Counted from the first letter of the stretch, positions 6,571 through 12,955 are shown. The stretch is 13,825 nucleotides of DNA from Bacteroidota bacterium (GCA_023391015.1 JAEWBT010000064.1:1-13825), one strand, 5' to 3'. Made by a program: numbers and translations. The notes: generated by a model from the sequence alone, not told the origin.

Positions 6571-7143
6571 GTGTTTGTACGCAAAATTTTTGTTCAGGAC
6601 CGCCCCCTGATCCTCACCACCCAACCTTCCCGCTACTTGTCCCGCCATCCGGAAGCCAAGACTTTTGTGCAGTATGAAGGCGCGTCTTCCAAACAGCTTC
6701 GCCTGGCGATAGAGCAACTGGAGGAAGGCACGGTTCCGGGCGTTATCCTCAGCGATTTCCGGGAAGAAGACCTGCTCCAAAGCCTTTCCAAACGGTTCAA
6801 GCACGTGGACGCAGCCGGCGGACTGGTGCGCAACGAGAAGGGCGAGATGTTGTTTATCTTCCGGCGCGGCAAATGGGATTTACCCAAAGGCAAGCTCGAC
6901 AAAGGCGAATCGCTGGACGTATGCGCCGTACGGGAAGTGCAGGAAGAAACCGGTGTGAAACGCCTGGTGTTGGGCGATCACCTCTGCGACACCTGGCACC
7001 TCTACACGCAGGGCGGCAAGGAATACGTGAAGCGTACCGCTTGGTATGCCATGAAAGCGAGTGGCCACGAAACCCTGCAACCACAGGCCGAAGAAGACAT
7101 TGAGGAAGTGCTATGGGTGCCGGCTGAAAAATCCCGAAGCTGA
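6571..7143 (+). CDS. NUDIX hydrolase, frameshifted near the 3' end
   Basis: NUDIX enzymes cleave nucleoside diphosphates linked to another moiety; the substrate here is unknown. The complete NUDIX box is present at residues 107-129: G-x5-E, then x7, then REVQEETGV. An N-terminal domain of about 75 residues precedes it (RKIFVQDRPLILTTQPS...). I chose the GTG at 6571 because it is the only start in frame just before that domain, and upstream sequence is antisense to pyrE; no ATG is available. The frame stops at 7141-7143 after VPAEKSRS. Downstream, a shifted frame continues with a plausible family C-terminus to 7208, and adding one A to the A5 run at 7127-7131 restores a 212-residue protein. 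The cause could be a sequencing error, a real 1-nt deletion or ribosomal slippage. Confidence 0.85.
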   Translation: MFVRKIFVQDRPLILTTQPSRYLSRHPEAKTFVQYEGASSKQLRLAIEQLEEGTVPGVILSDFREEDLLQSLSKRFKHVDAAGGLVRNEKGEMLFIFRRGKWDLPKGKLDKGESLDVCAVREVQEETGVKRLVLGDHLCDTWHLYTQGGKEYVKRTAWYAMKASGHETLQPQAEEDIEEVLWVPAEKSRS

Positions 7144-7208
7144 CGTTGAAAACCTACGCCGCGATTGCCGAGGTACTGGCGTGTGAAAGCCGGATGGTGA
7201 AGGTGTAA
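7127..7208 (+). other. Out-of-frame C-terminal tail of the NUDIX gene
   Basis: From the A5 run at 7127-7131, the -1 frame reads IPKLTLKTYAAIAEVLACES and on to a TAA at 7206-7208. This looks like a normal hydrophobic/amphipathic C-terminal helix for this protein. The tail is separated from the main frame only by the homopolymer length, which supports a single-nucleotide deletion or an error. Confidence 0.65.
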
Positions 7209-7252
7209 TGGGTTTTTGGCGCGCTGCCTTCGGCCCGGGCTGTATGTATTTG

Positions 7253-7291
7253 CACCCTGAGCTTGTCGAAGGGTCGCGCCCTTCGGGACGC
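7253..7291. repeat. CCCTGAGCTTGTCGAAGGG-type repeat with a TTC hairpin
   Basis: CACCCTGAGCTTGTCGAAGG at 7253-7272 matches a widespread bacterial intergenic repeat that I recall as TTCGACAAGCTCAGGG on the other strand. It is followed by a GCGCCC-TTC-GGGaCGC hairpin at 7276-7291. A further GCC-TTC-GGC mini-hairpin lies just upstream at about 7226-7234. No coding potential is apparent in this intergenic stretch (7209-7494). Confidence 0.55.
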
Positions 7292-7326
7292 TGTGGGCTT
7301 TCCGCTGCCATCCCTAGCGCGTTTGA

Positions 7327-7371
7327 GACTTGTCAAGTCCTCGGAGAAATTGTTGATAGACTTGACAAGTC
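7327..7371. repeat. Paired GACTTG(T/A)CAAGTC palindromes
   Basis: GACTTGTCAAGTC (7327-7339) and GACTTGACAAGTC (7359-7371) are each self-complementary around one central base, and are also reverse complements of each other across a 19-bp spacer. They can form two small hairpins or one larger one. They lie between the NUDIX gene and the YkvA-family gene; role unknown. Confidence 0.7.
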
Positions 7372-7494
7372 ATCCGGGCTGAAAATTTCCGGAAAAAGTG
7401 CCCGCTTTTTTAACGACTGCTTCACCAAAAACGGTACCCGAATTGCGGCTTTTATGTAAACCAGACGGCTTTTAAAACGTCTTATTACCCAACC

Positions 7495-7818
7495 ATGCCT
7501 AAAATTCCTTTTGCCCGCACCGTGGCCCGCATCCGGGGCTTTGCCGGCCTGTGGCAGCACCGCCGCGAGCTGCGCGATATGATTACCGACGCCCGCGCCG
7601 GCCAATACCGGATTTCGTTTCTGACGATCGTAGCAACCATTCTTGCCTTGGTCTACGTTATCTCCCCGATTGATATCATTCCCGGCTTTCTCTTCCCAAT
7701 TATCGGCCTTACGGATGATTTAGTGGTCATCTATTTCCTGACCAACCGCATTGGTAAAGAACTGGAACGCTACCGGGCCTGGCACAAACCCGGCACCTTG
7801 CGGGTAGTCCACTACTAG
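7495..7818 (+). CDS. YkvA family (DUF1232) small membrane protein
   Basis: The protein has 107 residues from the ATG at 7495. The family signature YVISPIDIIPGFLFPIIGLTDD (residues 54-75) is clear, including the SPID core and the paired DD. Two hydrophobic stretches around it (41-57 and 60-82) suggest membrane association, with basic N- and C-terminal ends. The biochemical role of DUF1232 proteins is not established. The gene stands alone between the frameshifted NUDIX gene and a strong terminator. The TTTCCGGAAA palindrome follows 3 nt after its stop. Confidence 0.85.
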   Translation: MPKIPFARTVARIRGFAGLWQHRRELRDMITDARAGQYRISFLTIVATILALVYVISPIDIIPGFLFPIIGLTDDLVVIYFLTNRIGKELERYRAWHKPGTLRVVHY

Positions 7819-7839
7819 TTTTTCCGGAAATTTAAAAGC

Positions 7840-7877
7840 AAAGCGGCCAAACCTTTATAAGGGTTGGCCGCTTTTTT
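7840..7877. terminator. Bidirectional rho-independent terminator
   Basis: A 16-bp stem (7840-7855 with 7859-7874) with one mismatch and a 3-nt loop has the GC-rich core GCGGCCAA/TTGGCCGC. It is flanked by AAA on the left and TTTTTT at 7872-7877 on the right. It lies between the convergent YkvA-family gene (+) and coaD (-), and can serve both. Confidence 0.85.
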
Positions 7878-7911
7878 CTCAATTTGTCTTTTGGTTTCTG
7901 GCTTTGAAATC

Positions 7912-8406
7912 TTATCCCTTCGCCATCTTCCGCTGATACGCTTTAATATCCTTGTGCAGCGCTTTGTGTAGAAACCGGTTGGCCGGGCCGCCGTTGCGAA
8001 TTACATCGCGCACGAGCGTGGAGGAAATGGTGCTGTACTGCGGCGAGGTCGTAAGGAAAATAGTCTCCAAATCCGGAACCAGCGCGCGGTTCATATCGGC
8101 AATGGCTTTTTCATACTCAAAATCCGAAACGTAGCGAATGCCGCGCAGGATAAACTTTGCCCCGATTTTTTGGCAGTAATCCACCGTAAGGCCTTCATAA
8201 GCGGCGGCTTCGACGTGTGGATCGCTTTCGAAAATCTTTTGAATCCAGTCGGTGCGCTGCTCAATGCTGAACATCGTTTGCTTCGACGCATTCACCCCCA
8301 CCCCCACCACCAGCTTGTCAAACAACCCGGCAGCCCGCCGGATTACGTCTACATGCCCTTCGGTGAGCGGGTCGAAAGTGCCGGGAAACAAGCAAATGCG
8401 CTGCAT
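7912..8406 (-). CDS. coaD: Phosphopantetheine adenylyltransferase
   Basis: CoaD transfers AMP from ATP to 4'-phosphopantetheine to give dephospho-CoA, the penultimate step of CoA synthesis, in the cytoplasm. The protein has 164 residues from the ATG at 8404-8406. The nucleotidyltransferase motif GTFDPLTEGHVD (9-20, with the GxxH histidine), the substrate-binding RGIR (88-91) and ISSTLVR (127-133) are all intact. It is the last gene of the DUF3822-rsmD-coaD run, starting 11 nt after the rsmD stop, and the strong hairpin at 7840-7877 follows it. Confidence 0.97.
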   Translation of the reverse strand: MQRICLFPGTFDPLTEGHVDVIRRAAGLFDKLVVGVGVNASKQTMFSIEQRTDWIQKIFESDPHVEAAAYEGLTVDYCQKIGAKFILRGIRYVSDFEYEKAIADMNRALVPDLETIFLTTSPQYSTISSTLVRDVIRNGGPANRFLHKALHKDIKAYQRKMAKG

Positions 8407-8417
8407 AAAGTTTTTCT

Positions 8418-8960
8418 TTAGAGAGACTTTTGATAAAAAGAAAAGGTAGAATCGCCGTAGGTCGCCTCCCGAAAAAGGGCCGGATGTTCTGGTAAAGGTG
8501 TTTTGGTGCCGTGTTCCAGGATGAAAAATCCACTTGGAGTGAGGAGATTTCCGGAAAAAACAACCTCTGGTAGGTTCCCCATTTGCGGCAAGGCATACGG
8601 GGGGTCGGCAAACACGAGATCAAAGGTTTCGGACGTGTTTCGCAAAAACTTAAACACGTCGCTTTGCGATACCCGCAGCCGGTCGGCAATGCCGAATACA
8701 TCGGCCGTCTTGCGGATAAAAGCCACGGCATTGCGGTCGGCTTCCACCGTCGTGCCACTTGCCCCGCCGCGCGACAAAAACTCGTAGCTCATACCGCCGC
8801 TGCCACCAAAAAGGTCGAGCACGCGCAGGCCTTCAAGGGAAATCAGGTTTTGGAGAATGTTGAAAAGGCCTTCTTTGGCGCGATCGGTCGGCGGCCGTGC
8901 CGAAAGCCGCGCCGGAATTTCATAGCGCCTTCCACCAATCGCGCCGCCTACGACACGCAT
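8418..8960 (-). CDS. rsmD: 16S rRNA (guanine(966)-N(2))-methyltransferase RsmD
   Basis: The protein has 180 residues from the ATG at 8958-8960. RsmD is a SAM-dependent methyltransferase that modifies G966 (E. coli numbering) of 16S rRNA in the small subunit. It shows the family N-terminus MRVVGGAIGGRR, then RPPTDRAKEGLFNIL, the SAM-binding motif I VLDLFGGSGG (47-56) and the catalytic DPPY (119-122). A longer frame could start at 8999, but the extra residues overlap the preceding gene and are not family-like. The start lies inside the end of the DUF3822 gene (13-nt overlap), which suggests translational coupling. TTCCGGAA at 8549 encodes SG in the VVFSGNLL segment. Confidence 0.95.
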   Translation of the reverse strand: MRVVGGAIGGRRYEIPARLSARPPTDRAKEGLFNILQNLISLEGLRVLDLFGGSGGMSYEFLSRGGASGTTVEADRNAVAFIRKTADVFGIADRLRVSQSDVFKFLRNTSETFDLVFADPPYALPQMGNLPEVVFSGNLLTPSGFFILEHGTKTPLPEHPALFREATYGDSTFSFYQKSL

Positions 8961-9772
8961 GCGCGAACACGGGAAAAAGACCGGGAAACGCTTTCCCACA
9001 CGTCAGCGGCTTCGTTGCCGGAAGGGGTCAGTTGCCAGTAATCGCCTAGCAGTGCAATGGTTTCCAAAGCCGGATACAGCGCCTCGGCAAACACCTGCAC
9101 GCCACCGGCGTCCACCCCGTTTTTATGCAACAATCCATGCAGCCGGTAGGCCACCGATGATGCTTCGGTTTCGCCAAACGCAACGGCTTCCAGCAGGTTT
9201 CCATCCCGCCACAAAGCCAGGTAAGTAGTATCGGCGGTGAGCAGCACGCGGGCGCATTCGCCGGTTTTGGCAGGCGTGCCGTGGAGCAGGGCTGCACCCA
9301 TGGCATAGATGCCTTTGCCGGTTTTGCCGGCGGCCACCCGCTGCTTCATCGGGCCGCTGCAAACCGTGGCCACGCGGTAGGGCGCACCCGAAACCGTGGT
9401 TACCAAAAGATCTTCTTCCCCTTCCATAAAATAGCAGGTGCGAATCCAGTCGGCCAGCGATTCTTCGGCATAAAGGGCTTCAGGGATTACCAGTTGGCGC
9501 GGGTCACAAAGGAAGACGCGGCCTTCCGGCGCAACGGCAAAAAACGGGTTGGCCGCAAAGCTCTTTTCCAGAAAATCCGGGTTCCAGTCGCCCGCCGCTT
9601 CCGGTGCGGTATATTTTTCAAAAGCCATCAGGTTGCCGCCCGCGTCGAAACCGGCAAAAGTGGCTGCCCGCGGTCCCAAAACACTTACGACTGCCGCTGG
9701 CCGGAAATCCGGATGGCTGGCAACGGTGGGGTGAAAATAGGTTTCGGCAGGTTGGGAAGCGGCAATAGACAT
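8948..9772 (-). CDS. DUF3822 family protein
   Basis: The protein has 274 residues from the ATG at 9770-9772 (MSIAASQPAETYFHP). It has no signal peptide or membrane segment and should be cytoplasmic. I recognise it as a DUF3822 member from its sequence character and its place directly before rsmD and coaD, a neighbourhood I associate with Bacteroidetes. The region VLLTADTTYLALWRDGNLLEAVAF (about 194-217), followed by a helix and GGVQVFAE, looks like the beta-strand/turn pattern of an actin/ASKHA-like half; this is an inference and no ATP-binding residues are proven. No function is established. Its 3' end overlaps the rsmD start by 13 nt. An in-frame extension to 9853 would run into the MATE promoter region and is not favoured. 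Confidence 0.75.
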   Translation of the reverse strand: MSIAASQPAETYFHPTVASHPDFRPAAVVSVLGPRAATFAGFDAGGNLMAFEKYTAPEAAGDWNPDFLEKSFAANPFFAVAPEGRVFLCDPRQLVIPEALYAEESLADWIRTCYFMEGEEDLLVTTVSGAPYRVATVCSGPMKQRVAAGKTGKGIYAMGAALLHGTPAKTGECARVLLTADTTYLALWRDGNLLEAVAFGETEASSVAYRLHGLLHKNGVDAGGVQVFAEALYPALETIALLGDYWQLTPSGNEAADVWESVSRSFSRVRACVS

Positions 9773-9835
9773 GATTGAAAGAAGGGCAATGATAGAATTT
9801 TTTCCGGAAAAAGTGCTTTGCATTTCGGGAAAAAG

Positions 9836-9843
9836 CAACTTTG
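9836..9843 (+). promoter_or_regulatory. Candidate -7 element for the MATE gene (CAACTTTG)
   Basis: CAACTTTG differs from TAnnTTTG at one position and is followed by CAGCCC, a common context at Bacteroidetes start sites. A TTTG at 9817-9820 is only 15 bp upstream, closer than the usual 19-21 bp. If active, transcription would begin near 9850, excluding the ATG codons at 9771 and 9789 as the MATE start. Confidence 0.35.
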
Positions 9844-9866
9844 CAGCCCTCAAAGGTGCGTTTGTT

Positions 9867-11207
9867 TTGTCACATCGGGTTTCGGTTTCTTATCGCGCCA
9901 TTCTGGCACTGGCAGCGCCGGTTTCGCTTTCGCTATTCCTGCCGCAGATTAGCTTTTTCACCAACACGGCTTTTCTGGGTCAGTTGGGCGAGCGCGAACT
10001 GGGCGTAAACGGCGTAGCCGGTATTTTCTTCTTGCTCTTGCAGATGATTGGCTATGGCTTTGCCACCGGCCTGCAAACCCAGCTGTCGCGGCGCAGCGGC
10101 GAGGTAGCCCCCGAGCTCCTGGGCAAGACACTTGCCAACGGCTTTTGGATGAGCGGCCTGCTTTCGCTGCTGCTTTTCGGCCTGGCCTTTGTGCTGGCGC
10201 CGCTGGTTTTTGTAGCCGGCATGAAAGATCCGGAACATCAGCGCCTGGCAACAGCGTTTTTGCAGGTGCGCATGTTGGGCCTGGTGCCCTTGCTGCTGTT
10301 GCAGGTCTTGCAGGCGTTTTTCCTAGCCACCGGCCAAACCCGGATTTTGGTGATCGGTTCGGCGGTTTTGGTCACCACCAACGTTGTTTTTGACTATCTG
10401 CTCATCTTTGGCAAAGGTGGCTTCCCGAGAATGGGCCTTAACGGTGCGGCACTGGCCAGCGCGCTCGCCGAGGTGGCGGAGTTTTTAACGCTCACCTTGC
10501 TTTTTATTGGAGGCAAACAACACCGGCGCTACCGGCTTCGCAAGGCCTCTTTCCGGCCCGATGCACAGCTGATGCGGCATTCCCTGCGCGTGGGTTCGCC
10601 CCTGATGGTGCAGTATGCCTTCAGCATTGGCGGCTGGGAAGTTTTCTTTTTAATGATTGAACACCTGGGCACGCGCGCGCTGGCGGCTTCGCAGATTTTG
10701 CGCTCGGTGTTTGGGCTTTTGGGGATGACCACCTGGGCGTTTTCGGCGGTAACGAGCTCTATGGTGAGCAACCTGATGGGACAAAACCGCGAAAGCGAAG
10801 TGATGCTCCTGATCCGCAAAATCGCTACCATTAGCTTTTCGCTCACGGCTTCGCTGGTGGCCTTGCTGCTGCTTCTTGGCCGTTCGTTTCTATCGCTCTA
10901 CCGCGACGACCCGGCGTTGATTTCCTATGCCATACCCAGCCTGTATGTGATTGTAGTAGCGGCTCTGGTGCTGTCGCTGGCCACCGTGTATTTCAACGGC
11001 GTTGTGGGAACGGGCAACACGCGCATTTCGATGTTTATAGAAGTGGGCTGCGTGTGCAGCTATCTTTTGTACTGCTATTTCGTCGTAAGCCGGCCCGGCA
11101 TTCCGCTGCACCTGGCCTGGGGGGCCGAGTTTGTGTATTGGGGCAGCCTGCTCACCGTAAGCCTGACGTATATGCTGCGCGGGCGCTGGCGTGGAAAAGT
11201 GATTTGA
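9867..11207 (+). CDS. MATE family multidrug/cation efflux transporter
   Basis: MATE proteins export cationic drugs, dyes and metabolites across the inner membrane using H+ or Na+ gradients. The sequence is a polytopic membrane protein with about 12 hydrophobic segments and two related halves, opening with ILALAAPVSLSLFLPQISFFTNTAFLGQLG. I chose the TTG at 9867, giving 446 residues (MSHRVSVSYRAIL...), a usual family length. The in-frame ATGs at 9771 and 9789 would add an unrelated segment across the probable promoter and overlap the divergent DUF3822 start. The start is therefore uncertain, while the body is secure. The 3' end faces the GT2 gene across a large inverted repeat. The substrate cannot be deduced. 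Confidence 0.88.
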   Translation: MSHRVSVSYRAILALAAPVSLSLFLPQISFFTNTAFLGQLGERELGVNGVAGIFFLLLQMIGYGFATGLQTQLSRRSGEVAPELLGKTLANGFWMSGLLSLLLFGLAFVLAPLVFVAGMKDPEHQRLATAFLQVRMLGLVPLLLLQVLQAFFLATGQTRILVIGSAVLVTTNVVFDYLLIFGKGGFPRMGLNGAALASALAEVAEFLTLTLLFIGGKQHRRYRLRKASFRPDAQLMRHSLRVGSPLMVQYAFSIGGWEVFFLMIEHLGTRALAASQILRSVFGLLGMTTWAFSAVTSSMVSNLMGQNRESEVMLLIRKIATISFSLTASLVALLLLLGRSFLSLYRDDPALISYAIPSLYVIVVAALVLSLATVYFNGVVGTGNTRISMFIEVGCVCSYLLYCYFVVSRPGIPLHLAWGAEFVYWGSLLTVSLTYMLRGRWRGKVI

Positions 11208-11212
11208 TACGT

Positions 11213-11273
11213 GTAGAGCAGCGATTTATCGCGTATCCTGCGCTTTTCCAGACGCGATAAATCGCGTCTCTAC
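11213..11273. repeat. Inverted pair of GTAGAGAC/GCGATTTATCGC elements between convergent genes
   Basis: Left arm 11213-11234 and right arm 11252-11273 are reverse complements over 22 nt with two mismatches (CA against AC) and a 17-nt loop. Each arm also contains the shorter palindrome GCGATTTATCGC (or its complement). The outer GTAGAG/CTCTAC matches the 4620 and 5749-5848 elements, giving a third core. It begins 6 nt after the MATE stop and contains the GT2 gene stop, so it may terminate both transcripts, although no clear T-run follows. Confidence 0.75.
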
Positions 11274-11980
11274 TTTCCGAACCGCATCTTCACCACGCCG
11301 AGCATCGCTTCCTTTACGATGCCTTTACTCATCTTGGATACCCCTTCCACACGGTCTACAAAGCGAATCGGCACTTCCTTGATTTTAAAGCCGGCTTTCC
11401 AGGCGCGGTATTTCATCCCAATCTGGAAGGCATAACCTACAAACTTCACGCTGTTCAGGTCAATGGTTTCCAACACGCCGCGGCGGTAGCAGATGAAACC
11501 GGCGGTGGGGTCTTTCACCGGCATCCAGGTGATGAGCTGCGTGTAAAGGGCACCGCCTTTGGAGATGGCCACGCGGTCGGCAGGCCAGTTCACGATGCTG
11601 CCGCCTTTCACGTAGCGCGAGCCAATAGATACATCGGCACCGCCGGTGGCTACGGCTTCATAGAGCCGCACAAGGTCTTTGGGGTTGTGGGAGAAATCGG
11701 CGTCCATCTCGAAGATGTACTCGTAGCCCTGCGCCAGCCCCCACCGGAAACCGGTAATGTAGGCCGTTCCCAGCCCCAGCTTTCCGGCACGCTCAATGAG
11801 GTGCAGTTTTCCGGAAAATTCCCCTTCCTGCAAGCTTTTGATGATGGCGGCGGTGCCGTCGGGCGAGCCGTCATCGATAATCAGGACATGAAAATCTCCC
11901 GGCAGGTCGAAAACAGCCCGCACGATTTTCTCGGCGTTTTCTTTTTCGTTGTATGTCGGGATGATAACAAGTTTGTCCAC
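11270..11980 (-). CDS. Polyprenol monophosphomannose synthase (GT2 family)
   Basis: The protein has 236 residues. Enzymes of this type transfer mannose from GDP-mannose to a polyprenyl phosphate at the membrane, supplying lipid-linked mannose to periplasmic glycosyltransferases. The GT2 fold is evident: VIIPTYNEKEN, DDGSPDGT (36-43) and the metal-binding DAD (93-95) in FEMDADFSHNP. ERAGKLGLGTAYITGF, DPTAGFICYRR and VPIRFVDRVEGVSKMS are typical of the DPM1-like subgroup. There is no C-terminal membrane domain, so it is the single-domain soluble type. The start codon is GTG (11978-11980). The TAG stop (11270-11272) falls inside the GTAGAGAC repeat arm. The acceptor and sugar are inferred from the family; TTCCGGAA at 11809 encodes SG in EFSGKLH. 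Confidence 0.9.
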   Translation of the reverse strand: MDKLVIIPTYNEKENAEKIVRAVFDLPGDFHVLIIDDGSPDGTAAIIKSLQEGEFSGKLHLIERAGKLGLGTAYITGFRWGLAQGYEYIFEMDADFSHNPKDLVRLYEAVATGGADVSIGSRYVKGGSIVNWPADRVAISKGGALYTQLITWMPVKDPTAGFICYRRGVLETIDLNSVKFVGYAFQIGMKYRAWKAGFKIKEVPIRFVDRVEGVSKMSKGIVKEAMLGVVKMRFGK

Positions 11981-12005
11981 AGCAGCAAAGAAACGGGAAG
12001 CGCAG

Positions 12006-12037
12006 CGAAAGTAGTATGCAACGGGGGTGTTAAGAAA
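12006..12037 (-). promoter_or_regulatory. Candidate promoter for the GT2 gene (TTTC-N20-TACTTTCG)
   Basis: On the minus strand TTTC (12034-12037) and TACTTTCG (12006-12013) are separated by 20 bp. Each differs by one base from the Bacteroidetes TTTG / TAnnTTTG promoter pair, and the spacing fits. Transcription would start near 12000, about 20 nt before the GTG start. Confidence 0.35.
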
Positions 12038-12058
12038 TCCGTTTTCCGGAAAACCTTA

Positions 12059-12838
12059 TTACCCCGCAACCGGCTTGCGAACGGCATCCACGGCTTTTTG
12101 CAGGCAATGCTTCGTGTAGAGCGGAAAATCGCTGGACAGCACCCACTGGTGGTAGCCGGGTTCTTTTTGGAGGATTTCGCGCACGGTCTTGCCTTTGTGT
12201 TTGCCAAAGTTGTAGCATACTTCTGCGCCCTGCCACACCAGCCGGCGGGCATAATCCGGAAAGTTATTTTCGGTTTTGCAGAAATGATGCAGGTTTTCCA
12301 CCGTACCGCAGAGGTCTTCATAGCGGTCGAGCTGACCGGTCAGGATGTCGATCACGGCAAGCGTATCGGCCTCGGCGCTGTGGGCGTTTTGGAGTTCGCG
12401 GCCACAGTAGAACTGCACGGCAGCCCCGAGAGTACGCTTTTCTTTTTTAAAGAAAATCTGCTGGGCATCCAGCACATAACAGGCCGAAAAATCGGGCGTA
12501 ATGCCTACACGCAAAAACTCCTCAGCCAGCAACGGTAAGTCAAAACCCGTGATGTTGTAGCCGCTCAGGTCGCAGTCCTGAAAATAACTAAAAATCAGCT
12601 CCGCCACCGCCTCAAAGCTTGGACTGTGCTGCACATCTTCGTCGCTAATGCCATGCACCGCATACGCGCCGGGCGAGATGGGCATGCCGGGATTGACACG
12701 GCGCACCAGCGAATCGCGTGCGCCGTCGGGGTGTACGCGCACCAGAGCAATTTCAATAATCCGGTCTTTGGCTACATCGGTACCGGTGGTTTCCAGATCA
12801 AAGAAAACAATGGGACGGGTGAGATGGAGGCGGTGCAT
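12059..12838 (-). CDS. DnaQ-like 3'-5' exonuclease with an exoX-type C-terminal domain
   Basis: The protein has 259 residues from the ATG at 12836-12838. The N-terminal DEDDh exonuclease domain has all catalytic residues: D14 and E16 in FFDLETTGTD, D100 in GYNITGFDLPLL, and H153/D158 in NAHSAEADTLAVIDIL. Such enzymes remove 3' nucleotides from DNA, in proofreading or repair. After about residue 200, YNFGKHKGKTVREILQKEPG and YHQWVLSSDFP match the small C-terminal domain seen in exonuclease X-like proteins. No polymerase or UvrC-type fusion is present, so it is more likely a stand-alone nuclease than the replicative epsilon subunit, though that role cannot be excluded. It lies 78 bp upstream of the GT2 gene. 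Confidence 0.9.
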   Translation of the reverse strand: MHRLHLTRPIVFFDLETTGTDVAKDRIIEIALVRVHPDGARDSLVRRVNPGMPISPGAYAVHGISDEDVQHSPSFEAVAELIFSYFQDCDLSGYNITGFDLPLLAEEFLRVGITPDFSACYVLDAQQIFFKKEKRTLGAAVQFYCGRELQNAHSAEADTLAVIDILTGQLDRYEDLCGTVENLHHFCKTENNFPDYARRLVWQGAEVCYNFGKHKGKTVREILQKEPGYHQWVLSSDFPLYTKHCLQKAVDAVRKPVAG

Positions 12839-12846
12839 GTTTCAGA

Positions 12847-12877
12847 GACAAAAGACGATAGACAAAAGACAAAAGAG
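12847..12877. repeat. GACAAAAGAC low-complexity repeat before the exonuclease start
   Basis: GACAAAAGAC (12847-12856), GATA, then GACAAAAGACAAAAGAG (12861-12877) form a short degenerate tandem with a period of about 7. In the mRNA it would give a run of CUUUUGUC just before the exonuclease ATG. The same CTTTTGTC word appears in the arms of the inverted repeat at 5665-5716. Confidence 0.5.
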
Positions 12878-12886
12878 GAGGCGGAG

Positions 12887-12894
12887 CAAAAGTA
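12887..12894 (-). promoter_or_regulatory. Candidate -7 element for the exonuclease gene (TACTTTTG)
   Basis: TACTTTTG on the minus strand fits TAnnTTTG exactly and is followed by CTCC. It is 48 bp from the start codon, a reasonable leader length. No good TTTG is seen at the expected -33 distance. Confidence 0.45.
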
Positions 12895-12933
12895 TCAAGT
12901 AAAAAGTAGCAGGTAGTAGGCTGTCGTTCCGGA

Positions 12934-12955
12934 AAAAGCAGCATGCTTTTGACAT
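12934..12955 (-). terminator. Weak candidate terminator downstream of the beta-lactamase
   Basis: AAAAGCA-GCA-TGCTTTT (12934-12950) is a perfect 7-bp stem with a 3-nt loop. Read on the minus strand it is followed by TT and the TTCCGGAA palindrome. The stem is short and A/T rich, so termination strength is doubtful. Confidence 0.3.

Larger units (their letters stand above)
30..12934. repeat. Dispersed iterated palindrome TTCCGGAA (15 copies)
   Basis: The 8-mer TTCCGGAA starts at 30, 3883, 3904, 4249, 4879, 5104, 5354, 5479, 7387, 7822, 8549, 9802, 11809, 12044 and 12927. Twelve copies are TTTCCGGAAA; the exceptions are 5354, 5479 and 12927. Some extend further: the 4249 copy is a 16-bp palindrome with GCC/GGC flanks, and the 12044 and 4879 copies are 14-bp palindromes. 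Seven copies lie inside genes (maf, four in the prenyltransferase gene, rsmD, the GT2 gene) and eight between genes. In genes it is read both as Ser-Gly (TCC GGA) and as Pro-Glu (CCG GAA), so the constraint is on the DNA. leuS, though 2.8 kb long, has none. This entry spans first to last copy and is not a continuous element. Confidence 0.85.

Noticed and set aside
7208..7459. 83-codon plus-strand open frame between the NUDIX and YkvA genes
   Set aside because: It runs through the CCCTGAGCTTGTCGAAGGG repeat and the GACTTG palindromes, with no domain or plausible start context.
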